Positions 6,319-13,839 are shown, counted from the first letter of the stretch. The stretch: 15,675 nucleotides of DNA from CAZXPG01 sp964643145 (GCA_964643145.1 CAZXPG010000048.1:1-15675); one strand, 5' to 3'. Numbers and translations: made by a program. Notes: generated by a model from the letters alone, not told the origin.

Positions 6319-8535
6319 CTACCCACTCACTAACATCGCTGGCCGGTAGTCCCTCCCCCGTTCTTGCATGAACCCTTGCGTCTCATCATAAAGCAGCGGC
6401 GTTACCTGCACAAAAACACCTGGGCTTACTTCTTTTATCGCCCTGCCCTCCCGTAATTTCTTATGGATATCCTGCGGCAACGTCACCACATAACGCTGCA
6501 ACTTACGCATGAGCCAACGCTTCGGCCCTTCCTGTTCCAGCATAGTGATTAAGGCATTATTCTCACCATAACGGACAATGACAGGAAGTTGGGTATCGTC
6601 AATCAGACGGAATTTCTCAGCGGCCGTACGGAAGGCAATCATTGTTTTATTGGGGTGTAAATCGTCTTCAATCCCGTATTTATCTAACCTGTCTATATGC
6701 CAGTAAAGCCGTTCAAAATAGCGCGTGAAGAGATGCGGCGTTAGCGGGTCACCCTTGACATCTTTAAGCAATTGCCGCGCTGTCGATTCTGCCTTCTGCA
6801 ACAGACCAGCTGGTGCATTAACAGGCGGTATAAACACCACCACCCTCCCCTGTTGCAGCCTGCCCTCACGGTTACAACGCCCGGCGGCCTGAGCGATAGA
6901 ATCAAGCCCAGCCATTGCTCGGTATATCACGGGAAAATCCATATCCACCCCTGCTTCCACCAATTGTGTGCTAATCACCCGTACCGGCTGTTTATTCGTT
7001 AATTTCATCTTTATCTCATTGATGATGCGTAAACGGTGCTCTCCGCACATCAATGCTGAAAGATGGTATGTGCCCTCCGGCATCAGTGCAAATAACGCAC
7101 GGCAACTGGCACGCGTATTAACAATACAGAGAACGCTCTCATGCTGTATTAACTCGTTTGCAATCTCTTCCCAGCTTTGTTTAGCATCCCAGTCGGCAGG
7201 TAACTGTACCTCAACTCGCTTTAGCTGCTCGTAGAGGCTTCTGGGATGATCTATGAGCTCAACACAGCCCTTAATCCCCCGCAGATTATAAACCTTACTA
7301 TCGGTAAGTGCGGGCTGGGTTGCTGTACTCATCACAAAGGTAACACCATAGGCAGCCACCAGCTCATTCATTGCCGTCACAATAGGTTGCAGAAAATCGG
7401 GCGGCAGAAGTTGCGCCTCATCCAGCACAACCACGCTGTTGCAGATGTTATGCAGCTTCCTTACCCGGCTGGTACGTGCCGCAAAGAGTGATTCAAAAAA
7501 CTGCACATTGGTGGTAACGATAATAGGCGCATCCCAATTATCGCAAGCAAGGCGGCTTTGTTGCGATTCTTTACTTTCTTCCACCTCAGCATTGCTGTGA
7601 TGTTCGATAACATAGTCCTCGCCAAAAATATTTTTCAGGATGGCTGCGGTCTGTTCAATAATGCTGGTATAGGGAATAACGTAAATGATGCGCCGCTTGC
7701 CGTGATGTTTGGCATGGTGTAGCGCAAAAGCCATACTGGCTAATGTTTTACCACCTCCTGTAGGAACGGTGAGGGAAAAATGGCCAGGAGGTAAAGCAGC
7801 TTTAGCAATAACCTGCTGTAAAATATCGGCACGGAGCGTATTTACCAGGCTTGCCGGTGCGCTTGCTTGCAATGCTTCCATGTGCGATGTAAATGTCTCA
7901 AGGAACATATCGGAAAGACAAAAATGATGCTTCCGTGGTGACACACCACCTGCCATGAAGGCTTCGGTATCTGAAAAATCGGCATCCACTAAACACGAGA
8001 ATAGCATCCGTATCCAGAGCGCAACCGAACTGCCTGCTGGCGGCCTTCCCAAGGGTAAGGGCTGCGATAAAAGCGCCGATGGTGGGTTGCCTGCCAATGC
8101 CTTTTCAAGTAACTGCTTGGTTTTCCCGTCTTTCAGGCGGTATGACAGTGATTTTTTACTACCGTCGCCATCGGGCAAGCCAGCATGATGCCCAGCAATC
8201 AGGTAAGCCAGAATTATTCCAATCTGTTCAGGGAAATGGCTACAAGCATGTAATGCACCAGCCGTGGAATGATTAACGCGCCCTAGCGTGCCTTCAATAT
8301 GGGCATCGGCTTCATAACCACTTTCTTTACGGATATAGCACTGAAAATCATGGCTGTATTTGCCTAAATCGTGCCACAGCCCAGCAAGCATCGCCCAATC
8401 CGCAGCCGAAAAAACATGAGCAAATTCAGCCGCCTTGTTCCCTACTTTATCTAAATGGTCATAAAGCGCATGTTCATGCCATGTGGTGCTATTATCTAGG
8501 CGCACATGCGCAATAGGAAAGAAATTATGTGACAT
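6319..8535 (-). CDS. cas3: CRISPR helicase-nuclease Cas3
   Basis: Cas3 unwinds and degrades the DNA target marked by Cascade. The 738-residue product has an N-terminal HD nuclease domain with His20/His22, His55-Asp56 (WHDLGKYSHDF), NHSTAG and His116-His117. A superfamily 2 helicase follows: Walker A VPTGGGKT (257-264), DEAQ (372-375), STATQ (403-407), ISTQLVEAGVDMDFP and QAAGRCNREG (549-558). All motifs are intact. I chose the ATG at 8535; a TTG two codons upstream (8541) is possible. Neither has a strong Shine-Dalgarno. It is first in the operon and separated from cas5 by a hairpin. Confidence 0.97.
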   Translation of the reverse strand: MSHNFFPIAHVRLDNSTTWHEHALYDHLDKVGNKAAEFAHVFSAADWAMLAGLWHDLGKYSHDFQCYIRKESGYEADAHIEGTLGRVNHSTAGALHACSHFPEQIGIILAYLIAGHHAGLPDGDGSKKSLSYRLKDGKTKQLLEKALAGNPPSALLSQPLPLGRPPAGSSVALWIRMLFSCLVDADFSDTEAFMAGGVSPRKHHFCLSDMFLETFTSHMEALQASAPASLVNTLRADILQQVIAKAALPPGHFSLTVPTGGGKTLASMAFALHHAKHHGKRRIIYVIPYTSIIEQTAAILKNIFGEDYVIEHHSNAEVEESKESQQSRLACDNWDAPIIVTTNVQFFESLFAARTSRVRKLHNICNSVVVLDEAQLLPPDFLQPIVTAMNELVAAYGVTFVMSTATQPALTDSKVYNLRGIKGCVELIDHPRSLYEQLKRVEVQLPADWDAKQSWEEIANELIQHESVLCIVNTRASCRALFALMPEGTYHLSALMCGEHRLRIINEIKMKLTNKQPVRVISTQLVEAGVDMDFPVIYRAMAGLDSIAQAAGRCNREGRLQQGRVVVFIPPVNAPAGLLQKAESTARQLLKDVKGDPLTPHLFTRYFERLYWHIDRLDKYGIEDDLHPNKTMIAFRTAAEKFRLIDDTQLPVIVRYGENNALITMLEQEGPKRWLMRKLQRYVVTLPQDIHKKLREGRAIKEVSPGVFVQVTPLLYDETQGFMQERGRDYRPAMLVSG

Positions 8536-8580
8536 AGGCAATATAGCAGCGTTCTAATATTACAACCATAAACGCCGCTG

Positions 8581-8609
8581 ATAATATACAGCTTTCTTTT
8601 GTAAGTAAA
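8581..8609 (-). promoter_or_regulatory. Candidate promoter of the cas operon
   Basis: On the minus strand TTTACT (8604-8609) and TATTAT (8581-8586) are separated by 17 bp, a good vegetative-promoter match upstream of cas3. A start near 8573 would leave a leader of about 40 bases before the ATG at 8535. The decarboxylase promoter at 9573-9601 uses the same -35 hexamer and spacing. Confidence 0.5.
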
Positions 8610-8644
8610 GGGCACATACATCTTTTATAAGTATATAGTAAATA

Positions 8645-8682
8645 TGTAGCAACTATATTAATTTGTTAATATAGTTGCTACA
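8645..8682. repeat. Perfect 17-bp inverted repeat upstream of the cas promoter
   Basis: Arms TGTAGCAACTATATTAA (8645-8661) and its exact complement (8666-8682) flank the loop TTTG. It is AT-rich and lies about 35 bp upstream of the candidate cas promoter and about 90 bp beyond the GST stop. It is unrelated in sequence to the recurrent palindrome at 8726. It could be an operator, or a structured 3' end for the GST transcript. Confidence 0.7.
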
Positions 8683-8725
8683 ATAAGGTTGTTTACCCGC
8701 AAAACCTCAAAATAGTAACCATAAA

Positions 8726-8770
8726 TAACCTCAGTTTTGGATAAGCAAAGCTTATCCAAAACTGAGGTTA
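8726..8770. repeat. Full copy of the recurrent palindromic element
   Basis: This is a 45-bp palindrome with perfect 21-bp arms (8726-8746 and 8750-8770) around the loop AAA; the right arm contains CTTATCCAAAACTGAGGTTA. It ends four bases beyond the GST stop. As RNA it would be a very stable hairpin, but no T-run follows, so it is a poor canonical terminator. Related copies lie at 35-54, 9418-9461 and 11773-11811. Confidence 0.9.
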
Positions 8771-8774
8771 AATA

Positions 8775-9410
8775 CTATAACAGCACCCTATCCCCCCGCT
8801 TCCAAGCAGTATGTTTTGTCATGGCACGTTCGTAAAAAGCTGCGTTGCTGATAGTCTGTAGCCATTGCCGTATATGGACATAAGGGCTATTCGCAAACCA
8901 TTCTTTATCCACTAACGCCCATTGCCGTACAAAGGGGAAAATCGCAATATCCGCAATAGATAGTTTCTGGCCCATGACATAGGAGGAATTCCCAAGGGTT
9001 TTTTCTAGCTGTGAAATGTATGATACTTCTGTTTGTTGCAAATAATCTGCTTGGGATGCTTCTGGATAACGCTGATGATATTTGTATCGATGCAGCACAT
9101 TGACAAATTCAGTATCATTGTGATGGATACATGCTGTAACATGTGCTGCATCAGGGTATAGCCAACCATCTGGGTCATGATAGGAAAGGGCATAATAAAT
9201 GATATCCATACTCTGTTCAATCACCCCTCCTTCTGCCAATAACAATACCGGCACCGTAGCTTTGGGCGAAATATCCAACAATTCTTGAGGTTTATTTTTT
9301 AAATCCACCTCACGCAACTCGCAGGTAATACCACTATAAATTAATGCCATACGTGCGCGCATAGCATAAGGACAACGGCGAAAACTATATAATATGGGTT
9401 TCGTGAACAT
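8775..9410 (-). CDS. Glutathione S-transferase family protein
   Basis: The 211-residue product has an N-terminal thioredoxin-fold domain (about 1-80) with RRCPYAMRARMAL (11-23), a glutaredoxin-like CPY motif, the conserved ATVPVL cis-Pro segment (51-56) and EQSMDIIYY. A helical C-terminal domain contains the GST motif SIADIAIFPFVRQW. The CPY cysteine resembles omega-class or glutaredoxin 2-like enzymes, which do thiol transfer rather than classical conjugation; the substrate is unknown. The protein should be cytosolic, with no signal peptide. Its Shine-Dalgarno GGAGG lies 10 bases before the ATG, inside a degenerate palindromic element. The gene stands alone, divergent from the decarboxylase gene. 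Confidence 0.9.
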   Translation of the reverse strand: MFTKPILYSFRRCPYAMRARMALIYSGITCELREVDLKNKPQELLDISPKATVPVLLLAEGGVIEQSMDIIYYALSYHDPDGWLYPDAAHVTACIHHNDTEFVNVLHRYKYHQRYPEASQADYLQQTEVSYISQLEKTLGNSSYVMGQKLSIADIAIFPFVRQWALVDKEWFANSPYVHIRQWLQTISNAAFYERAMTKHTAWKRGDRVLL

Positions 9411-9417
9411 GCTACTA

Positions 9418-9461
9418 TAACCTCCGTTTTACGATAAGCGTAACGCATAAAACTGAGGTTA
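9418..9461. repeat. Degenerate copy of the palindromic element
   Basis: Outer arms TAACCTCCGTTTTA (9418-9431) and TAAAACTGAGGTTA (9448-9461) pair with one mismatch; the inner part has diverged from the 8726 copy. The mismatch changes the element's CTGAGG to CGGAGG on the minus strand, creating GGAGG, the Shine-Dalgarno of the GST gene that starts at 9410. Confidence 0.8.
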
Positions 9462-9572
9462 GCTTATATCTCAAACGATGTCCATGCATAAGCCGGATTT
9501 TGACAGAGGCCTAGTAAGGAAAGGGAGGCAAAAGAACGATAGGAGTCTCCTGGTTTTTCTTCATTCCCCCTC

Positions 9573-9601
9573 TTTACTATTTTCATCTCAGCCTCTACAA
9601 T
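9573..9601 (+). promoter_or_regulatory. Candidate promoter of the decarboxylase gene
   Basis: TTTACT (9573-9578) and TACAAT (9596-9601) are spaced by 17 bp, predicting a start near 9609 and a 40-base untranslated leader. GAGAGG, 5 bases before the ATG at 9650, is the Shine-Dalgarno. A second TACAAT lies closer to the gene without a good -35. The remainder of 9462-9572 holds no gene I can support. Confidence 0.5.
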
Positions 9602-9649
9602 CACAGTGTGGGGTACACAACATTTGAAGGTACAATTTAGAGAGGATCC

Positions 9650-11311
9650 ATGCCAACTACAAACCACACGATTGCTTCATTCCTTTTTCAGTATCTGTAT
9701 GATAAAGGGGTTAAACATGCCTTCGGTATTCCTGGAGATTTCGCCTTGGCGGCGTTTCGTGTGTTGGATAAATCACCTATCCAACTTTTTACCATGACGC
9801 ATGAACCTTCAGTGGGATTTGCCGCCGATCTCTACGCCCGCCGTAATGGGCTGGGGCTCGCGTGCGTCACCTATTGTGTGGGTGGGTTGAATATGGTCAA
9901 CAGCATTGCTGGTGCTTATGCCGAAAAAAGCCCGGTGATTGTCGTATCAGGTGGCCCATCCTTAAAAGACAGGCGGAATGACCCGTTGCTGCATCATAAA
10001 GTGAAGAATTTTGATACACAACGGCGGATTTTTGAAGAAGTCACCTGTGCCAACACCATCCTGCTTGATCCCTATACGGCGGCCGATGAAATCATTCGGG
10101 TTGTGGAACGGGTGCAAACGGAATGCCGCCCTGGTTATATTGAGATTCCCTATGATCTGGTTGATGTGCCGATTGGCCCTATCAGCCCCCATAAAACGCG
10201 CTGGAAACCAGACACAGACCGTGAAAGCCTGGCGGCATTTATGGAGGAAGTCACAGCAGCGATTAACCAAGCCAAACAGCCGGTGATTATTGCTGATGTT
10301 GAACTGCACCGCCATGGCCATACGCAGAAAGTGATAGACATCGCTGAAAAGCTGAATATTCCCATTGCGGCAACGCTACTTAGCAAAGGCATTATCCGTG
10401 AGACAAACCCGCTTTATATTGGTGTCTATAGTGGTGGTTTATCGGAACCGGCCTGCCAGCACTATATTGAAAATAGTGATTGTGTGATTATGCTAGGCAC
10501 CTTCATTACCGATGTGTTCCTGGGGCAATATACCGCCCATCTTGACCGCAAGAGAACCATTGAGGTGACAACCGAAAAGGCAACAATAGGCCTGCATTCT
10601 TATCAACAGATTCTCTTCCCTGATTTTCTTGAAGCCCTGGCGCACACCACTATTGCCCCAAAACCTGCTTTCACCAACCCCAACCCTGCCGTGGAAATTC
10701 CTCCCCTTCAATCGGCTGAATATGATGAACCGTTGGGAGTTGCCTCGTTCTTCCACATATTATCCCAGCATATTAATGACGGCAGCACGGTTATTTGCGA
10801 TACGGGTGACGCATTGCTTGGCGCCATTGGTTTGCGTACTTCTAAACGCAAACGTTTCTTCTCCGATGCCTACTATCTCTCTATGGGCTTTGCGGTACCA
10901 GCGGCTATTGGTGCTCTGGCTGGTAATAAGGAAGGGAAAGTATTCGCCGTTGTTGGTGATGGTGCTTTCCAGATGACGGGGATGGAAGTATCGACTGCGG
11001 CTAAATATGGGTTAGCACCGGTTATCCTTATCCTGAATAATGACGGTTATGGCACGCAACGCCACATTATTGATGGGCCATTCAACAATATCCAGATGTG
11101 GAATTATGCGCAATTACCTGAAGTGCTAAGGGCTGGAAAATCAGCGCGTGTTACTACCAAGAAGCAATTGGACGATGCCCTTAGCCAGGCAGTATATAGT
11201 ACGGAACTCTATATTATCGAAGTCGTCATACCACGTGATGATTGTAGTCCTTCATTACGAAAAATGGGAGAGCAACTTTCTAAATTGCGTGATTCCACCA
11301 AAAAAGGATAG
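9650..11311 (+). CDS. ThDP-dependent 2-keto acid decarboxylase-like protein
   Basis: The 553-residue product is full length for the pyruvate/indolepyruvate decarboxylase family, which cleaves 2-keto acids to aldehyde and CO2 using thiamine diphosphate. The pyrimidine-binding domain carries Asp30 (GIPGDFALAAF), the cofactor-activating Glu52 (HEPSVGFAADLYAR) and the His115-His116 pair typical of the decarboxylases. The diphosphate-binding motif runs from GDG (436-438) to NN (463-464). DGPFNNIQMWNYAQLPEVL closely resembles the keto-acid decarboxylase pattern. Where the family has Glu (Glu473 in Zymomonas PDC), this protein has Gln470 (CAA at 11057-11059). Activity may therefore be weak or altered, and the substrate cannot be named. 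It is followed three bases later by a lipoprotein gene, probably co-transcribed. Confidence 0.85.
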   Translation: MPTTNHTIASFLFQYLYDKGVKHAFGIPGDFALAAFRVLDKSPIQLFTMTHEPSVGFAADLYARRNGLGLACVTYCVGGLNMVNSIAGAYAEKSPVIVVSGGPSLKDRRNDPLLHHKVKNFDTQRRIFEEVTCANTILLDPYTAADEIIRVVERVQTECRPGYIEIPYDLVDVPIGPISPHKTRWKPDTDRESLAAFMEEVTAAINQAKQPVIIADVELHRHGHTQKVIDIAEKLNIPIAATLLSKGIIRETNPLYIGVYSGGLSEPACQHYIENSDCVIMLGTFITDVFLGQYTAHLDRKRTIEVTTEKATIGLHSYQQILFPDFLEALAHTTIAPKPAFTNPNPAVEIPPLQSAEYDEPLGVASFFHILSQHINDGSTVICDTGDALLGAIGLRTSKRKRFFSDAYYLSMGFAVPAAIGALAGNKEGKVFAVVGDGAFQMTGMEVSTAAKYGLAPVILILNNDGYGTQRHIIDGPFNNIQMWNYAQLPEVLRAGKSARVTTKKQLDDALSQAVYSTELYIIEVVIPRDDCSPSLRKMGEQLSKLRDSTKKG

Positions 11312-11314
11312 GCA

Positions 11315-11716
11315 GTGTATAAAAAACTTTTGTTGTTGTCCTTTCTTTTGCTGCTATGCAGTTGTGGTGGCCCTCTTTCACTGGTTTCCTATACGTTGGC
11401 AGGCGGTGTTGCCATGAATGCTAAACAGGAAGAATTTGAATCTGCCCAGCGCGATCAGTATGTGAATAAATGCTTCCCTACCCATCGCAAAGAAAATCCG
11501 ATTAATGATGGTATTCGTACCGAAGCCAGTGGAAACCGCGTTCGATCGTATGAGTATTATACTATCGCTAAACAGCTTGGCTACCGTGATGCTGATAGGC
11601 TACTTGCCAAACTTGCGCCACAAATGTCTGCTGAAGAAATGGCCCAGGCTCAGAAAAATCTTAAGAAATACACTAAAATTCACATTGATACCTGCTTCCT
11701 ACCGGCTCCACATTAA
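11315..11716 (+). CDS. Small lipoprotein with a Sel1-like segment
   Basis: The 133-residue product starts at a GTG with AAGGA six bases upstream, directly after the decarboxylase stop. A basic N-terminus (MYKK), a Leu-rich core and the lipobox LCSC predict lipidation at Cys17. The mature part has no membrane segment. SYEYYTIAKQLGYRDADRLLAKLAPQMSAEEMAQAQ (roughly residues 78-112; pattern A-x-x-x-G-x-x-D-A, then LAP-x-MSAEE) resembles one Sel1/TPR-like helical repeat. Two late cysteines (Cys53 and one near the C-terminus) could form a disulfide. Function is unknown, and the neighbouring metabolic enzyme gives no clear hint. Confidence 0.8.
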   Translation: MYKKLLLLSFLLLLCSCGGPLSLVSYTLAGGVAMNAKQEEFESAQRDQYVNKCFPTHRKENPINDGIRTEASGNRVRSYEYYTIAKQLGYRDADRLLAKLAPQMSAEEMAQAQKNLKKYTKIHIDTCFLPAPH

Positions 11717-11772
11717 GAATATACATGACAATTTATAGAATTCTGATACACTATTCTTAATAAGCCAGTTGA

Positions 11773-11811
11773 CAGTTTTGGATCAGCATAGCTTGTCCAA
11801 AACTGAGGTTA
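11773..11811. repeat. Degenerate palindromic element before lptB
   Basis: Left arm CAGTTTTGGATCAGC (11773-11787) and right arm GCTTGTCCAAAACTG (11791-11805) pair with two mismatches around the loop ATA; AGGTTA then completes the element's right end. It lies 56 bp after the lipoprotein stop. Its final bases run into TATAAT (11810-11815), a possible -10 for lptB, although no good -35 precedes it. Confidence 0.8.
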
Positions 11812-11862
11812 TAATATTGTAATGCAGGGCTATTGAGCACTGGGGTTAATAAGGAATATACT

Positions 11863-12675
11863 ATGACCGATAAGGTGGTGGAATCGCTGTTTCATAAACA
11901 TACCCCGCTTTCCTCCCATGAAAAATATACTTCTCCACGGTTAGTTGCTTCCAATGCGGGGCTTCGCGCTTCTAATTTGGGTAAATGTTATGCTAAACGC
12001 CCGGTTATCCGTGATGTAAGCATTTCGGTGCAACGCGGTGAAGCAGTGGGGCTGCTTGGGCCCAATGGTGCGGGGAAAACCACCTGTTTCTATATGATAA
12101 GTGGCCTTATTAACCCTGATTACGGCACTATCACCTTAGATGATCAGAATATTACTGATTATCCCATGTATCGTCGCGCCCGTATGGGCATTGGCTATCT
12201 GCCACAGGAGGCTTCCATTTTCCGTGGCCTTACCGTAGAGCAAAATATTCTGGCTATTTTGGAAGTGAGCGAACCACTGCGTGAACGGCAACATATCCTG
12301 CTTGATGAATTATTGGCAGAATTCTCAATCACCCATCTACGCCATGCACCGGCTCTTGCCCTTTCAGGAGGGGAACGCCGTCGAGTAGAAATTGCACGTG
12401 CACTGGCTTCTAACCCTTCTTTCATGCTGCTTGATGAACCGCTAGCAGGGATTGACCCTATCGCCGTCAGTGATATACGCGACTTGGTTTTTCATTTAAA
12501 AGACCGTGGCCTAGGGGTATTGATTACCGATCATAATGTACGCGAAACACTAGAGGTGGTAGATCGAGCCTATATTATCCATGATGGTGTGGTGTTGATG
12601 GAAGGTACCCCTAGGGAAATCGTTGGTAATGAAGAAGTGCGACGCGTATATTTGGGTGAGAAATTTATGTTGTGA
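11863..12675 (+). CDS. lptB: LPS export ABC transporter ATP-binding protein LptB
   Basis: LptB is the cytoplasmic ATPase that with LptFG extracts lipopolysaccharide from the inner membrane and drives it across the periplasmic bridge. The 270-residue product has Walker A GPNGAGKT (66-73) in the LptB-typical context TTCFYMISGL, Q-loop Gln115, signature LSGGE (167-171), Walker B LLDEP (189-193) and His224 in ITDHNVRETL. I chose the ATG at 11863 because AAGGA lies 7 bases upstream; a TTG at 11833 would add ten residues without support. Residues 1-35 form an N-terminal extension beyond the E. coli protein (241 residues). No lptA, lptC or rpoN neighbour is present. Confidence 0.93.
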   Translation: MTDKVVESLFHKHTPLSSHEKYTSPRLVASNAGLRASNLGKCYAKRPVIRDVSISVQRGEAVGLLGPNGAGKTTCFYMISGLINPDYGTITLDDQNITDYPMYRRARMGIGYLPQEASIFRGLTVEQNILAILEVSEPLRERQHILLDELLAEFSITHLRHAPALALSGGERRRVEIARALASNPSFMLLDEPLAGIDPIAVSDIRDLVFHLKDRGLGVLITDHNVRETLEVVDRAYIIHDGVVLMEGTPREIVGNEEVRRVYLGEKFML

Positions 12676-12679
12676 CAAT

Positions 12680-13318
12680 TTACCGCTTTAATATGATATC
12701 TACACTACCGTATAAAACCTTGTAACTCACTGACATTTTTGAATAATTCTCCAATAGTTTTTGCGCGGTATTAGTGAGCATATACTGGATGAAATCGAGT
12801 CCCTACCTGAAGATGGAGACAGCGAGGTAGCCATGTTTGTTGCGTTTAGGGGGATCTTTTTCATGATGCCAGATGCCGAAACGATAGGCGCATGATACGG
12901 CGATAGTTTACCGTAAGTATCTGTAGGGAACAGCATATCATCGCTATGTGCAACGATGAGCAACGCATTTTTTCATTACGTGAGGCGGTGATATGTGTTT
13001 GTATTTTATGGGATGCTGCGATGCGTCTTTGGCCAAGACTTCTGGTTTCACCGGGCTTAAGATCACGAAATAATTCAGTGGCGCAGACGAGTTTGCCACG
13101 GCTATTGCTGAACCAGGCTTTTGCTCCCTTGAGGTACATACAAAAGGAAATACACTGCTCCTGTAGGTATGAAAACCATTTTTCTCCTATAAATTCCCGA
13201 TCGCCTATCACCTCGGAAATTCTTTCCTTACCAAAGGTTTGGCAGAACATATCGAGCAAATCAGCACGGTCAAGATGATCGGAATTTTGGAGGTTTTGAA
13301 CGATTGGATAGTTGCGTT
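12680..13318 (-). pseudogene. Degenerate IS4-type transposase
   Basis: Reading the minus strand from 13318, one frame gives NYPIVQNLQNSDHLDRADLL, then FGKERISEVIGDREFIGEKWFSYL and LKPGETRSLGQ, as in IS4-family transposases. Near 12970 the coding frame shifts within an A6 run to ALLIVAHSDDM, then shifts again near 12888 to YRFGIWHHEKDPPKRNKHG and SIFR-stop-GLDFIQYML, ending at 12680. The in-frame TAG replaces the Tyr usual in the FRYGLD segment. The region holding the catalytic Glu (YR-x-RW-x-IE) appears deleted between YR and GIW. It is not functional. Terminal inverted repeats were not identified. It occupies most of the gap between lptB and nsrR. Confidence 0.85.
12789..13150 (-). repeat. 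Direct repeat, copy 1 (within transposase remnant)
   Basis: These 362 bp recur at 15212-15557 in the same orientation. The copies are identical for about 310 bp; near the right end copy 1 has 16 bases missing from copy 2, and a TA/CG dinucleotide differs. Beyond both ends of the shared segment copy 1 continues as transposase sequence, so it is the longer remnant. Confidence 0.95.
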
Positions 13319-13382
13319 ATGATGTCATAATCCAAATAAAATAGCGGCATAAAACATTTCCCATTGACATAAATCATTAAAC

Positions 13383-13412
13383 ATATATTTATAATGCATG
13401 TTATAAATATAT
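13383..13412. promoter_or_regulatory. Palindromic operator over the nsrR promoter region
   Basis: Perfect 12-bp arms ATATATTTATAA (13383-13394) and TTATAAATATAT (13401-13412) flank TGCATG. A -35 hexamer TTGACA lies at 13364-13369, and TATAAT (13390-13395) overlaps the palindrome, although their 20-bp spacing is longer than ideal. The palindrome ends 10 bases before the nsrR ATG. Size, symmetry and AT-richness fit an Rrf2-family operator; NsrR autoregulation is inferred. No strong Shine-Dalgarno precedes nsrR. Confidence 0.65.
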
Positions 13413-13422
13413 CGATGAAATT

Positions 13423-13839
13423 ATGCAGCTTACGCAGTTTACAGATTATTCTCTACGCACTTTGATGTACCTTGCGGAACATCCTGATAAGCTATGCACC
13501 ATTGGTGAAATAGCCGAGTGGTATGGCATATCAAAACCGCATTTAGTGAAGGTTGTGCATAATCTGGCAAAGTTAGACTACATAAAAAGCGTCCAGGGCA
13601 AAGGCGGCGGCATATCATTAAACAAACCTATTTCTGAAATTAATATTGGTCGTATAGTGCGTGATACCGAGCCAAATTTTCACATGGTTGCATGTTTCGA
13701 CAAAGAAAACAACACATGCAAAATTACAAATAACTGCAAGCTAAAACATGTTTTGCATGATGCTACCCAATCATTCCTTGGAATGCTCGATGAGCATACT
13801 CTGGAAAGTGTTTGTTCTAATTCTAAACCTAAACTCTAA
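13423..13839 (+). CDS. nsrR: Rrf2-family regulator, NsrR-like (nitric oxide sensor)
   Basis: NsrR is an iron-sulfur repressor whose cluster reacts with nitric oxide, releasing NO-detoxification genes. The 138-residue product begins MQLTQFTDYSLRTLMYLA, the characteristic NsrR N-terminus, followed by a winged helix-turn-helix (TIGEIAEWYGISKPHLVKVVHNL, about 26-48) and the wing KGGGISL. Three cysteines, Cys91, Cys99 and Cys105, lie in the C-terminal loop, matching the cluster-ligand trio of the family (spacing C-x7-C-x5-C). A truncated haemoglobin and its likely reductase follow in the same direction, which supports the NO role. IscR or another Rrf2 member is less likely given the N-terminus and neighbours. 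Confidence 0.88.
   Translation: MQLTQFTDYSLRTLMYLAEHPDKLCTIGEIAEWYGISKPHLVKVVHNLAKLDYIKSVQGKGGGISLNKPISEINIGRIVRDTEPNFHMVACFDKENNTCKITNNCKLKHVLHDATQSFLGMLDEHTLESVCSNSKPKL

Noticed and set aside
8726..8770. Palindrome read as a standard Rho-independent terminator of the GST gene
   Set aside because: The stem is strong but no T-run follows on either strand, and related copies occur upstream of genes, so it is listed as a repeat.
9464..9667. 67-codon minus-strand frame between GST and the decarboxylase
   Set aside because: It overlaps the decarboxylase promoter and start, shows no domain or good start signal, and lacks any recognisable family pattern.
11833..11862. Upstream TTG start for lptB
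   Set aside because: The ATG at 11863 has a proper Shine-Dalgarno, and the extra ten residues are not family sequence.
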